A stretch of 64,000 nucleotides of DNA from Planctomycetota bacterium (GTDB lineage Bacteria > Planctomycetota > Planctomycetia > Pirellulales > UBA1268): the NCBI GenBank assembly GCA_003669605.1, contig QWOP01000018.1, forward strand, positions 1 through 64,000, written 5' to 3'. This document shows, one piece after another, positions 34,414 to 43,853 of the stretch. Each line of letters begins with the position of its first letter. Within the stretch, counting starts at the first letter, position 1. The notes under the pieces were generated by a model. The model made no database searches. It saw only the letters and a program-made list of their open reading frames with translations, and was not told the origin of the DNA. The translations under genes and the position numbers were made by a program.

Positions 34414-36492
34414 ATGATCATCTCGACGACCTGGTTAGCCGATTACGTGCGCTGGGATGCGCCGGAGAATGAACTCGTTCGCCGCCTCCTGATGAGCGGC
34501 CTCAATCACGAGTCCACCTGGAAGGTGGGGAATGACACCGCCATCGACATCGAAGTGACGAGCAACCGTCCTGATTGCCTGGGCCACATCGGCGTTGCCC
34601 GTGAGGTGGGGGTGTTGTTCGACCGCCCGTTGCACCTCCCCGATCCCCGGCCGCTGGAGTCGGGGGGCGTGGCCAGTGATCAGATCGCCGTGGAAATTGC
34701 CTCGGCGGACGTCTGCCCCCACTACACAGCCCGCGTGATCCGAGGCGTCCGCGTGGGGCCGAGCCCGGCTTGGCTCGCCGACCGGCTGCGAACGGTGGGG
34801 ATCGAACCGGTTAACAACGTCGTCGATATCACCAACTACGTGATGCTCGAGTGCGGCCAACCACTCCATGCCTTTGATCTGGGCAAGGTCCGTGGCGGGA
34901 GGATCATGGTCCGCCGGGCCCGTGACGGCGAGACGTTTTGCGCTATCAATCACAAGGCATATGCGCTGACGTCCGGAATGGCGGTGATCGCTGACTCCCA
35001 AGGACCGGTGGCGCTGGCCGGCGTTATGGGGGGGGCGGAGAGCGAGATCGCCGTCGACACCGTCGAGGTACTGCTGGAATCGGCGCAGTTTGCACCGCTG
35101 GTCGTCCGGGCGGCGGCACGGGGGCTCGTGCTGATGAGCGCCTCTTCCTACCGGTTTGAACGCGGTCCCGATCCAGCGGCCGTCGACTGGGCCAGTAGGC
35201 GGGCGGCAGCGATGATCCAGGAACTCGCCGGTGGCGAGGTTCTTTCCGGGGTGGTAACGGCCGGCCGACTGGCAGGCGACCAAGCGTCGATCGAGCTAGG
35301 GCATGGCAAAGTGGCCGAGGTCCTGGGAATTCCCGTGGCCGCCCAGCGGCAACGTGCCATCCTGACGGGGCTCGGCTTTGTTACCGAGAAGGCCTGCAGC
35401 GAGGTCTGCCGGTGGCGGGCGCCGAGTTGGCGCCGGGATGTCACTCGCGAGATCGACCTCGTCGAGGAGATCGCCCGCATCGAGGGCTACGACAATGTGC
35501 CAGAGGACCGGCCGATTCACGCCAAGCCGGTGGAACTCTCGGCCCGGGAGCGGATGATTCGCGCAGCCGGCGAGGTGCTGGTGGCGGCGGGGATGTGCGA
35601 GGCGATGACGCGGAGCGTCGTCAGCGAAGCATTGGAGGCGACGGCGAGTCCCTGGACCGTTCATCCGCCGCGACAGCTTTTCCCGGCGCTCGTCCGCGGT
35701 GCCGACCGGTTGCGGCGTTCGCTCGTGCCGAGTCTTCTCGAAGCCTGCGGCCACAACCGTGCCGTGGGTGCGCCGCACGGTGAACTCTTCGAGGTGGCCC
35801 GGGCCTATGTGGATCGGGCTGCCGCCTCTCCCGCGGGCGATTCGCCGCTTGAAGAACCGCTCTTGGTGGCGCTGGTGACGGGGGGGGAGTATTCCCGGGC
35901 GAAAGGCCTTGCCGAAGGGGTGATCCGCAGGCTGGGTGTTGCCGTTGGACCGTTGGCGGGCGGCGCGGTTGCCGTCGAGTTTCGCGCTGCATCGTTCGAT
36001 CTGTTCACCGCTGGGCGGACTGCCGAGATTGTCCTTGTCGGAGCAGGGCCTCAGCCAGTGCGTGTGGGAGTCGTGGGTGAGGTCGCGGGCCCGGTTCTCG
36101 GCCGATTCGGGCTCGAGGGGGGCGTGTCGGCAGCCGAACTCCGCCTCGACCTCCTTGGATTTGCGATTGATGGCCAGCAGCGGCTTGTGGCGCCGAGCGA
36201 GTTTCCCGCCGTGCAGCGCGATGTGAATCTGGTCATGGAGCGGTCAGTGCCGTGGGGCGATGTCGAGCGGGCGATCCGCGGTGCTGATAGCGTGGCGAAA
36301 TTGGTGGAGGAAATTCGCCTCCTCCAGGTGTGGGAGGATGCGGAGCGCCTCGGCGTTGGAAAGAAGAGCATGGTGGTGGGGTTACGGCTCCGCAGCCAGT
36401 CGGGGACGATTTCGAGCGACGATTCGAAGCAGTTCGTCGACGGGATCGTGGCGGCATGTGGCCGGGATTGCGGTGCCATCCTGCGATCGTGA
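34414..36492 (+). CDS. pheT: Phenylalanyl-tRNA synthetase beta subunit, short form
   Basis: A 692-residue beta subunit. The N-terminal helix (STTWLADYVRW...LLMSGLNHESTW) runs straight into IDIEVTSNRPDCLGHIGVARE. In E. coli PheT about 110 residues of the tRNA-binding OB (EMAP-like) domain lie between these two parts, so that domain is missing here. The B3/B4 editing region (EPVNNVVDITNYVMLECGQPLHAFD), B5 and the C-terminal ferredoxin-fold anticodon domain are present. Confidence 0.93.
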   Translation: MIISTTWLADYVRWDAPENELVRRLLMSGLNHESTWKVGNDTAIDIEVTSNRPDCLGHIGVAREVGVLFDRPLHLPDPRPLESGGVASDQIAVEIASADVCPHYTARVIRGVRVGPSPAWLADRLRTVGIEPVNNVVDITNYVMLECGQPLHAFDLGKVRGGRIMVRRARDGETFCAINHKAYALTSGMAVIADSQGPVALAGVMGGAESEIAVDTVEVLLESAQFAPLVVRAAARGLVLMSASSYRFERGPDPAAVDWASRRAAAMIQELAGGEVLSGVVTAGRLAGDQASIELGHGKVAEVLGIPVAAQRQRAILTGLGFVTEKACSEVCRWRAPSWRRDVTREIDLVEEIARIEGYDNVPEDRPIHAKPVELSARERMIRAAGEVLVAAGMCEAMTRSVVSEALEATASPWTVHPPRQLFPALVRGADRLRRSLVPSLLEACGHNRAVGAPHGELFEVARAYVDRAAASPAGDSPLEEPLLVALVTGGEYSRAKGLAEGVIRRLGVAVGPLAGGAVAVEFRAASFDLFTAGRTAEIVLVGAGPQPVRVGVVGEVAGPVLGRFGLEGGVSAAELRLDLLGFAIDGQQRLVAPSEFPAVQRDVNLVMERSVPWGDVERAIRGADSVAKLVEEIRLLQVWEDAERLGVGKKSMVVGLRLRSQSGTISSDDSKQFVDGIVAACGRDCGAILRS

Positions 36493-36614
36493 ACCAGTCG
36501 CGAACTTTCGCTCCTTCCGGCCCCTCCTTCCCTTTCGCCAGCATTCCCCCGGCGACATACTTTGGCCATGCCACCAGGCCGAAATTCCCGGCTGGCAAGT
36601 CAACGGATTGCCCC

Positions 36615-37781
36615 GTGCCCTACTTCGACCACAACGCCACCGCGCCGCTCCACCCCGCTGCCCGCGCGGCGTGGCTGGATGCCGCCGATCGGCTGTGGCA
36701 CAACCCCTCTGGTCTCCATGCCGCCGCCACTCGGGCCCTTGCAAGCCTCGAGGACTGCCGCGAACGACTGGCCGACCTGCTGGGCTGCGACGACCCGCGC
36801 CGGATCGTGTTCACTTCAGGTGCCACTGCGGCGAACAATCTCCTTGCCAGGCATCTGGCCAGGACCGCCGCGACCGACGCGGTCGCCATCCTCTCGCCCC
36901 TGGAACATCCCGCCGTTCATGCCGCATTCGGCACCAATTTTTCCGGCAGAGTGGTGGAGTCGGACGTCGACCGTGACGGTGTGGTGCCCGTCGACGTTGT
37001 CAATGCGACGCAGGACGCCTGCGCTGGTCGCCCGGTGGCCTGCGTTTCGGTGATGGCTGCCGGCAATGAGAGCGGGGTGCTCCAGCCCTGGCAGGCGATC
37101 GCCGCGGCCTGCCGACTCCGCCGCATCCCCTACCACACCGACGCTACGCAGTGGTTGGGAAAACTCCCGGCCTCCGGGCTCGGCGGCTGCGACTGGGTGA
37201 CCGGCAGCGGCCACAAATTCGGTGGGCCACGCGGCGTTGGATTTCTCGTCGTGCCTGCCGAGGCCACGTTCTTTGGCGACGTTGGCGGACCGCAGGAATC
37301 GGGACGGCTCGCCGGCACCGAAAACCTCCCTGGTATCGCTGGGATGGTCGCGGCTCTCGAGGCCCGCGACCGCGATGCCTCAGCGACAGCGACGCGCGGT
37401 GCCGGCTCCCGCGACGCGGCGATCGACTTCCTCCGTCGGCAACTCCCGGCGGCCGTCGTGGTCAGCGGTGGCGCCGACAGATTGTGGAATACGCTCGCCA
37501 TCCTCATCCCCGGTGCCGACTCGCGGAAGATGGTCGCGGCGCTCGACCGTGCCGGTATCGAGGCCTCGACCGGATCGGCTTGCAGTTCCGGCACAGCATC
37601 AGCCGCACGGGTGGTCGCCGCCACGGCAGGATGGTTTAGTTTTCCGCCCGAATCGACCTTTGGCATGGTGCGCTTCTCGGCGGGGCCGGAGACGACGGCC
37701 GCTGAGTGGATCGCCGCGGTGGGGGCCCTGGTGGCCTTTGTATCCTCGGACTCCAAAGCACCGCGCGTCGCCCTCGGCTGA
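36615..37781 (+). CDS. Cysteine desulfurase-like class V aminotransferase (NifS/IscS type)
   Basis: Read from GTG 36615 it starts MPYFDHNATAPLHPAA and has 388 residues. The PLP lysine is K201 in TGSGHKFGGPRGVG, and the persulfide cysteine is C323 in STGSACSSGTASA. Such enzymes take sulfur from cysteine for Fe-S clusters or thio-modified tRNA. No scaffold gene (iscU, sufE) is next to it, but the minus-strand operon that ends 20 bp away encodes several Fe-S proteins. The link is only positional. Confidence 0.88.
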   Translation: MPYFDHNATAPLHPAARAAWLDAADRLWHNPSGLHAAATRALASLEDCRERLADLLGCDDPRRIVFTSGATAANNLLARHLARTAATDAVAILSPLEHPAVHAAFGTNFSGRVVESDVDRDGVVPVDVVNATQDACAGRPVACVSVMAAGNESGVLQPWQAIAAACRLRRIPYHTDATQWLGKLPASGLGGCDWVTGSGHKFGGPRGVGFLVVPAEATFFGDVGGPQESGRLAGTENLPGIAGMVAALEARDRDASATATRGAGSRDAAIDFLRRQLPAAVVVSGGADRLWNTLAILIPGADSRKMVAALDRAGIEASTGSACSSGTASAARVVAATAGWFSFPPESTFGMVRFSAGPETTAAEWIAAVGALVAFVSSDSKAPRVALG

Positions 37782-37801
37782 CTTGGCCGTGGGGCTGTGC
37801 G

Positions 37802-39658
37802 TCAGTTCCGCTCGGAAAGCCGTGAGGCCCGCTCCACTGCCGCGACGGTGAACGCCAGAGGATAGATCTGCTCGTCGTACCACAGTTTGGCGAAATAGAG
37901 GCCGATCGGTGCCGACGGATAGGTTGTCCCCCCCGCCGTCTGTTCCATGAGCCATTCCACGCCGGCCTCCACGCTTTGCAGCGCCCGCTTCTGAAGTGCC
38001 GTATCGGTGGTCGCTGCGACCACTGCCGCCAGCGCCTCCACTGCGACGGCCGTCTCCTCGATCGTCCCCGGCAGGCCGGGAGCACTTGTCACGCTCCCTG
38101 AGGCCGACTGCGCCGCGCAGAGCCACTCGGCTCCCTGCGTGTCGAGCGTGGCCAGGACGACCCTGGCGGTGCCGTAGACCGGAGTCGCCTGGTCGGGATG
38201 TCCTTGGTTGCCAAACCACAATGGCCACCACGATCCGTCTGGTCGCTGTCTGCCCCGCAGGTAGCGTTGCCCCGCCGCCACGGCCCGGGCCACCCGGCCC
38301 TCCGCCCCCCACGCCGCTGCGGCGCGGAGAAAATGGGCCGTGATATCGGGGCATGAGGTGTCGAATGGCAACCGCCCCCACCCCCGACAAAAAGTGGGGA
38401 TCCCTCCGTCGCGGTTGGCTAAGTCTGCCAGCCAGGTGAGGCCGGCGTTCGCGGCAGACTGGACATCCTCGGCCGGGCGCCCCCCATCGGCCCCCGCCAG
38501 CGCCGCCAAGGCCACCAGCGCGCCGCTGGTGTCGTCGGCATCGGGCACGCCTCCGGGGAGATCGGTCCAGGCCCATCCCCCAGGAGCCGCACCGGTGGCG
38601 GGATGGGTCCTCTTCCATTGCTGATTCAGAAGCCAGTCGCGGACAATCCCCCGGTCGGCAGTCCCGAGCCGTTCCGCCAGTCGACCGGAGGCAGACAAGG
38701 CCCCCACCGAGAGCGACGTGCACCACGTGGCGAGGTTGGTGTCGATCGGCCAGGAGCCGTCGGGCCGCTGCGAGGCAACCAGGAACGCGGTTCCCTTCAC
38801 GGCCACTGGATGACTGGCTTGGTGCATTCCCGCCAGGCTCATGGTGACAAAACTCGTCAGTGGTGTGGCCTCGAGAAAACCGCCGTTGGCAGGCTGGATT
38901 TCCCCGAGCGTTCGCAGCGTCGGCACGACGGCCAGGCGGCGCAGTCCGCTGCTCAATCCCCAACCGGGTGCACGGGCATGCCGTACCTGACCGATGGCGA
39001 TCAGCGCCGGAAGGGCATAGCTGACAACCTGGAGATCGACGAGCCGGAACCAGTCCTGCGGCAGCACCGCCAATTGGAAGGGGAGCTGGGGAATCACTCG
39101 CCAGGTGGCAGGATCGCGAGGATCGCCGAGCCGACCGCAGAGACAGGCATGGGTCAGGATCGGCACACTGAACGTCTGATCGCGACCGTAGATGCTTGAA
39201 AGCGCCTGGGCGATTGCTGCCGGAGTGGTGCTGCCAGCCCGGGCTGCGATCCAAGAACGGGCACGTTCCAAGGTGCCTGCCGAAATCTGGGGGCCGCCAG
39301 TCTGGAGTTGATCGTCATCCACCGCAGCCAGTGCCGACCAGCAGAGGATCGTGGTGGAGAGATTGCCGATGCTCTGCGGGGTATCGCCCCAGCTGCCGTC
39401 AGGAAGTTGCGTTGCCACCAGCCACGCCGAGCCGGCTGCGATCCGCAGAGCATGCGTGCTGCCGCCGAGTTCCTCCTCAACCAATCGCAGGCAGGCGATC
39501 GCCGTCGCTGTCGAGAGGGCGCTGGAAGACAATCTCCCCGTCCAGTGGCCGCCCGTTCCCCGCGCCAGGAGCAGCCGATCGACCGCCGCCTGCCGGAAGC
39601 GGTGGAACGCCGACGAGCGGAGCACCGAACCGGAGGCGGACGGGCGCGGGACTGTCAT
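37802..39658 (-). CDS. Squalene-hopene-cyclase-like class II terpene cyclase
   Basis: A 618-residue protein made of alpha-barrel repeats with QW-like motifs (LPDGSWGD, RPDGSWPID, RPDGSWWPLW). The proton-donating acid motif is D373-A-D-D376 in VPDADDTSGA, matching the DxDD of squalene-hopene cyclases. The length is near that of bacterial SHCs (about 630), so cyclisation of a linear isoprenoid by protonation is expected. Squalene-synthesis genes (hpnCDE) are not in the window, so the substrate could be another prenyl chain made by the polyprenyl synthase two genes upstream. It overlaps the upstream gene by 4 nt. Confidence 0.82.
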   Translation of the reverse strand: MTVPRPSASGSVLRSSAFHRFRQAAVDRLLLARGTGGHWTGRLSSSALSTATAIACLRLVEEELGGSTHALRIAAGSAWLVATQLPDGSWGDTPQSIGNLSTTILCWSALAAVDDDQLQTGGPQISAGTLERARSWIAARAGSTTPAAIAQALSSIYGRDQTFSVPILTHACLCGRLGDPRDPATWRVIPQLPFQLAVLPQDWFRLVDLQVVSYALPALIAIGQVRHARAPGWGLSSGLRRLAVVPTLRTLGEIQPANGGFLEATPLTSFVTMSLAGMHQASHPVAVKGTAFLVASQRPDGSWPIDTNLATWCTSLSVGALSASGRLAERLGTADRGIVRDWLLNQQWKRTHPATGAAPGGWAWTDLPGGVPDADDTSGALVALAALAGADGGRPAEDVQSAANAGLTWLADLANRDGGIPTFCRGWGRLPFDTSCPDITAHFLRAAAAWGAEGRVARAVAAGQRYLRGRQRPDGSWWPLWFGNQGHPDQATPVYGTARVVLATLDTQGAEWLCAAQSASGSVTSAPGLPGTIEETAVAVEALAAVVAATTDTALQKRALQSVEAGVEWLMEQTAGGTTYPSAPIGLYFAKLWYDEQIYPLAFTVAAVERASRLSERN

Positions 39659-40551
39659 ACGCTGGCGTGCCCCAAGGCCACCAGACCGTAGAACGTGTAT
39701 TCCGCATCTGGCTCGTCATCAGCCCACGATCCGTGGAACGCGCCGACGTTTGTCCAGAGCGTGTCGAGAAAGTCGAGCACGTCCTCCCGCCACTCCCGCC
39801 AGGGGGCATCGAGTGCATCGAGTGCATGGAGCGTGACCGCGGTCGAAAGGAGATCGGGGATGGGGGCGTCTGCCGCAGCAACGAAGCCCCCTGCTGGGTG
39901 GCGGCGGGCGAGGAACCAGGCATCGATTCCTGCCGGAACCGAGCGCCCCAGCGAGCGGAGCGTCGCCACGGCGGCGGCCGTGGCGGTCGTTGAGCCCTCC
40001 GCCTGGCCCGGCTCGTTCGACCAGCCGCCGTCGGCCGACCTGAGGTTTTCCAGGGAGTCGGCCAGCCCCGATGGATTGGGAAGATCGAGGCGGAGGTCGG
40101 CGTGGGCGTTGGCGGCGAGGAAACAGCCGTAAGCCGTGCCGCGGGGGGCACTGCGCCTTGACGCCCAGCCACCGTCGGCAGCGCGATGCGGGGCGAAGGT
40201 CGCCGCAATCGCACGGCGCATCTCGTCGGGAAGTGATCCGACAGGTTGCGATGCCCAGGCGCGTGCCAGGCAGCAGCGGTGGACGAAATCAAGCATGCCG
40301 CCGTCGCCGAAACTGCGCAGCCATTCGCGCGTCCGCAGGGTATGCGGGTCATCGACGTCGAGGGCATCGAGAGCCACCAAAGCGTCGAGGGCGAACGACG
40401 TGTAATACAGATCGCGGCGGCCGCCGCGGTTGGCGAAGCCCCCTTCGGCCACTGCGGTCGAGCGGATGAAAGTGGCGACGTCTGCGGCCGCGTCACCGAG
40501 GGTACGACGCGACAGCCTCGCCACCTGCAGCATCTGGAGTCGTTGGCTCAT
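39655..40551 (-). CDS. Prenyltransferase/squalene-oxidase-repeat protein
   Basis: Read from ATG 40551 it has 298 residues. It consists of alpha-toroid repeats with units like EGGFANRGGRRDLYYTSFALDAL, DGGWASR and DGGWSNEPGQAEGSTTATAAAV, closer to the beta subunits of protein prenyltransferases and small cyclases than to full SHC. No DxDD motif is seen. Its 4-nt overlap with the cyclase gene suggests that both act together, perhaps as a non-catalytic partner or a second cyclisation step. The function is inferred. Confidence 0.7.
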   Translation of the reverse strand: MSQRLQMLQVARLSRRTLGDAAADVATFIRSTAVAEGGFANRGGRRDLYYTSFALDALVALDALDVDDPHTLRTREWLRSFGDGGMLDFVHRCCLARAWASQPVGSLPDEMRRAIAATFAPHRAADGGWASRRSAPRGTAYGCFLAANAHADLRLDLPNPSGLADSLENLRSADGGWSNEPGQAEGSTTATAAAVATLRSLGRSVPAGIDAWFLARRHPAGGFVAAADAPIPDLLSTAVTLHALDALDAPWREWREDVLDFLDTLWTNVGAFHGSWADDEPDAEYTFYGLVALGHASV

Positions 40552-40564
40552 GCTGCGGGACCGC

Positions 40565-42307
40565 TCAGGCTGGTGCCGAGGGCTGCTGCTGCCGGGCCCT
40601 CTCCTGCTCCGCTTCGCGGCAGAATCCGTCGAAACGCAGTTCGTCGAATATTTTTCCCAAGACGCGCCGCAGCAGTCCCTTGAGGGTGGGATCATCGAGG
40701 CCATCAAGAGCCCGGACCGCCTGCTCCTTGTAGCTCTCGAGCAACAGCGCTGCCTTCTCGTCGGCCTTGCAGTCGCCGATCGCCTTTCGAACCCGTTCGG
40801 GGGTCATCCCCTCGACATGTTCGCCGCGGGCAAGTCGGGAGAGCAGATCGCGGTCTTCACCGCGGGCTCGCTCGGCGGCCAGCGCGATGACGACACTCGG
40901 CCGCGGTTGTGCGCCTGGCAGGAGTCCGGCATCGTCGTGCAGGTCTTCGAGGTCGTCTTTGATCTGGTACGCGATCCCCACCGCCTCGCTGAAGGCCCGG
41001 AGCACATCGGCCAGGGAGTCACCGCGTCCTGCGACCACGGCACCGAGTTGGAGGGCGACATCGAAGGCTGGCGCCGTCTTCAATCGGAAGATCTCCAGCA
41101 CCTGCCGGCTGGCGAGGGTGACGGGGGTCCGGCTCCAGGCCAATTCCTCCCCCTGCCCCCGGCAGAGCAGGCGCTGCGATTGTGAGGCCTCGCGGACAGC
41201 CATGGCGATCGCGGCTGGCTCGAGGCCCGAGTCGGCAATCAGCCGGTAACCTTCGCCGATCAGTACATCGCCGACATTGAGAGCCACCGGCACGCCGAAC
41301 GCGCCGGGAAGGGTCGGTTCGCCGTAGCGCTCCAAGTCCCCGTCCTCGATGTCGTCATGCACCAGCGACGCCTTGTGAAAACACTCCACGGCCACGGCGA
41401 TCTTCCGCAGCGACACCGCCTGCGATGCAGTGGCCTGGGGACACAGCGCGGCGTGGACTGCAGCGGCCAGGAACGGTCTCCACCGCTTGCCACCGACTCC
41501 CAGCCATTGACGCGATACCTGTTCGGCATGGCCTTCGGGGGATCCCATGACGTCGTCAAGTGCCGCCGGCTCGAACCAGGTCTTCACGCTGTCCTGCAGC
41601 CCACCGAGATCCAGCCGCCGGGAGGTGTCGGCCGCCTCAAGATGGATGTAATCCCAGACCCAGTCGACGTCGACATTGGTGTCGATGCAGTCGTCTTGAA
41701 GGAGGGGGATTGCTATGGCGGGGATCGCCGCCGCCTCGACGAACGGATGGGTCTTCTCAAGCACCGGCAGACAACTGACGCCGACGATGGCGTCGATCTG
41801 TCCGGTTTGGATCATGGCCATCACCAGTGCCGAACCCTCCGCCACCAGGACGGCATAGCCCAGGCGTTCAGCCTCTGCCTGGAAGTCCTGGATCGAGCAC
41901 AGACCACAACTCTTGCACAGCAGGCCGAACTCATCGAACGGCGCGGGGCAGCGGTTTTCGACCCGCAGGCACTTGGGCATCAACAGCAGGCGGCGCTCGA
42001 AAGGGATCGTCGCCAGGACATCGCGCCACGACTCGTTGTTGACCAGCACCCCGGCGTAGTCCAGATGGGTCTCGGGCAGCCCGACTTCAGCCAGCGCCTG
42101 GCGGGCGCGGGAATGCAACTCCTCCATCCGCAGCGGCGGGGTGGCCGGACGGATCACCAACTCGCGGCGGATGGCCTCGAGCAAGGCAGTTCGTTCAGGC
42201 TTCGTCTGCGGGATCTTGGGGTGCGGCAGGCGCGATCTGACAAGTGCCGGGGGCACCGGCGCCGGAAGAATCACCAGCGGGAGCGTAGAGCGAACGGCAG
42301 TCGACAT
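40565..42307 (-). CDS. DUF116-polyprenyl synthase fusion
   Basis: A 580-residue protein with two parts. Residues 60-245 match DUF116-type domains, with cysteines at 113, 120, 131, 134 and 137 (K-C-L-R-V-E-N-R-C, then C-K-S-C-G-L-C), likely a metal or Fe-S site. Residues about 260-560 are an isoprenyl diphosphate synthase with the first Asp-rich motif DDIED (318-322) and the second KDDLED (450-455). It should condense IPP with allylic diphosphates; the chain length is not evident. The fusion suggests that chain synthesis is tied to the Cys-rich domain and the Fe-S genes upstream. Confidence 0.85.
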   Translation of the reverse strand: MSTAVRSTLPLVILPAPVPPALVRSRLPHPKIPQTKPERTALLEAIRRELVIRPATPPLRMEELHSRARQALAEVGLPETHLDYAGVLVNNESWRDVLATIPFERRLLLMPKCLRVENRCPAPFDEFGLLCKSCGLCSIQDFQAEAERLGYAVLVAEGSALVMAMIQTGQIDAIVGVSCLPVLEKTHPFVEAAAIPAIAIPLLQDDCIDTNVDVDWVWDYIHLEAADTSRRLDLGGLQDSVKTWFEPAALDDVMGSPEGHAEQVSRQWLGVGGKRWRPFLAAAVHAALCPQATASQAVSLRKIAVAVECFHKASLVHDDIEDGDLERYGEPTLPGAFGVPVALNVGDVLIGEGYRLIADSGLEPAAIAMAVREASQSQRLLCRGQGEELAWSRTPVTLASRQVLEIFRLKTAPAFDVALQLGAVVAGRGDSLADVLRAFSEAVGIAYQIKDDLEDLHDDAGLLPGAQPRPSVVIALAAERARGEDRDLLSRLARGEHVEGMTPERVRKAIGDCKADEKAALLLESYKEQAVRALDGLDDPTLKGLLRRVLGKIFDELRFDGFCREAEQERARQQQPSAPA

Positions 42308-42395
42308 CGAAAGTCACCTCGTGCCTAGCCAGCCGTGGCATCACTCCCCGGGACCCCGGAATACCCGGGGGCGGGGCGGCGGCAAGAGAATCCTA

Positions 42396-43331
42396 TCACG
42401 GCGAGGGGGGGGAGACCGATGGGGTGGCCGGTTCCTCCCGTTCCGCGGGGGCTGGAGCCGCTCCCTGGCTCTGGGCGGCGGCCTCCCTGCCGGCGAGGGC
42501 GGATGCAGCGCGGCGGGCCGCCTCCTCCGATTTTCGCAGGATCTCCTCCGGGCTCGGCAGGGCATCGAGGACTTCCCGGGGAATGGCGGCCGCGTCGGCC
42601 AGCTTGGTGAGGCAGCGGCGCCGCTCCGCCAGTGCCTGGTCGGCGCTGCGCTCGCGGGAAAAGCGATTTTTTGCCTCGCTGGACCGCTCGCGGAGCCGCG
42701 CGTAAATGTCTCCCCCCAGCAGGGCGGAAATATCGACCTTCATCTTCTCCCGACCGACGTCGGTCTGTGTCACCGGAGCCCCGTCGATGGGGCCGGCGTG
42801 ATACTTCGGGAACATGATCGCCACTTCGGGGCAGACCCGCGAGCAGGCCGGGCAGTTGACCTTGCAGTTGGCAGGGTTCTCGACCCGCAGGCGATGTTCG
42901 GCATCAACTCCGTAGACGTCGAACAGGCAGAAACTCAGGCACTGCATGCAGTTGGTGCAGCGGGCCTGATCGATCACCGGAAACCATGGCTTCCAGGCAT
43001 CGCCGGCAGCAGGATTGTTGAGCGGCCTGCCTTGCCGGGCCTCCTCCACCAACCCCACCACCTCGCTCATTGAGCGCCCAGTGCAGTCACGGACACTCAC
43101 CCGGCTGGCATCAGGACCCTCGACACTCGGCGCCGTCCCCCCAAAGCGACCGACGACGATAAACGTGGCCGCGTCGGCCGCCGGCGCGGCGCCCTGGTGC
43201 GCCATCGTCACCGAATAGCCGCGGTCAAGGAGCGAGGCGAGCAACTCCGCCCGCTCCGCTGCCGGGAGCGGTTCGGCGCCGGCCCCCTCGTAGAGCACCA
43301 CTCGCGGCTGTTGTCCTGTCACCACCGTCAT
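42396..43331 (-). CDS. 2[4Fe-4S] ferredoxin-domain protein
   Basis: A 311-residue protein. The first 110 residues form a Rossmann-like domain with a FIVVGRFGG motif. The clusters are bound by C125/128/131/135 (C-T-N-C-M-Q-C-L-S-F-C) and C156/160/163/167 (C-K-V-N-C-P-A-C-S-R-V-C-P). The second has three residues, not two, after its first Cys, an unusual spacing. A charged C-terminal tail rich in Glu, Ala and Pro follows. It may carry electrons for the radical SAM protein next door. Confidence 0.8.
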   Translation of the reverse strand: MTVVTGQQPRVVLYEGAGAEPLPAAERAELLASLLDRGYSVTMAHQGAAPAADAATFIVVGRFGGTAPSVEGPDASRVSVRDCTGRSMSEVVGLVEEARQGRPLNNPAAGDAWKPWFPVIDQARCTNCMQCLSFCLFDVYGVDAEHRLRVENPANCKVNCPACSRVCPEVAIMFPKYHAGPIDGAPVTQTDVGREKMKVDISALLGGDIYARLRERSSEAKNRFSRERSADQALAERRRCLTKLADAAAIPREVLDALPSPEEILRKSEEAARRAASALAGREAAAQSQGAAPAPAEREEPATPSVSPPSP

Positions 43332-43370
43332 GACCGGCCTCTATTTCTTGAATCTTGAAGAAGAGTTGCT

Positions 43371-43853
43371 TCAGGGGGTCTTGGCGGCATCCAAGGCCGC
43401 GATCCGTCCAGTTGCCGCCTTCTCGGCGGCGGCGTCATCGCGGGGAGAATCACTTTCGGTCACGGCTGCGGCGTCGCCGTGGAGCATGCCCGAGAGAACC
43501 CGATCGGCAGGGAGCGTTCGCATGTTGAGAATCTCCACCCGGCTCTCACCGAGGGGAGCATCGGCAAGGTGAAACAGGCCCCGCACGGCCCGTGGCCAGC
43601 AGGCAGCGATCCGGAGTGTCGCTCCCCCTTTGGCCAGAGCCGCCAGATCGACCAGATGTGGATCGCGCCGCGCCGCCATATCGCAGAGGTCGGCCACCGC
43701 CTCGAATCCCGCTCCCGAGGAGGCGAGGCCGTCGAGCACCGCCCCCTTCACATCCGCTGGCACCACCTGGGCGAACGCGCAGCGGCAATAGAGCATCCGC
43801 ACCGCCGGTGGGTTGCTGGTCGTTGGATTCCCTGCTGCGGAAAGCTCGCTCAT
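43371..43853 (-). CDS. Small Cys-rich protein of unknown function
   Basis: A 160-residue protein I do not recognise. It has C23-R-C25 in MLYCRCAFAQVVP, then C57 and C85 (LRIAACWPRAV), so four Cys that could bind a metal or Fe-S cluster. The second half is acidic and Ala-rich. Its ATG overlaps the stop of the radical SAM gene by 4 nt, so it is translated with it. The pattern loosely resembles small subunits of hetero-disulfide-type electron carriers, but that is only a guess. Confidence 0.6.
   Translation of the reverse strand: MSELSAAGNPTTSNPPAVRMLYCRCAFAQVVPADVKGAVLDGLASSGAGFEAVADLCDMAARRDPHLVDLAALAKGGATLRIAACWPRAVRGLFHLADAPLGESRVEILNMRTLPADRVLSGMLHGDAAAVTESDSPRDDAAAEKAATGRIAALDAAKTP

Noticed and set aside
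37802-42307. Classical hopanoid operon
   Set aside because: An SHC-like gene is present, but squalene-synthesis genes (hpnCDE) and hpnH are not, so that label is not supported.
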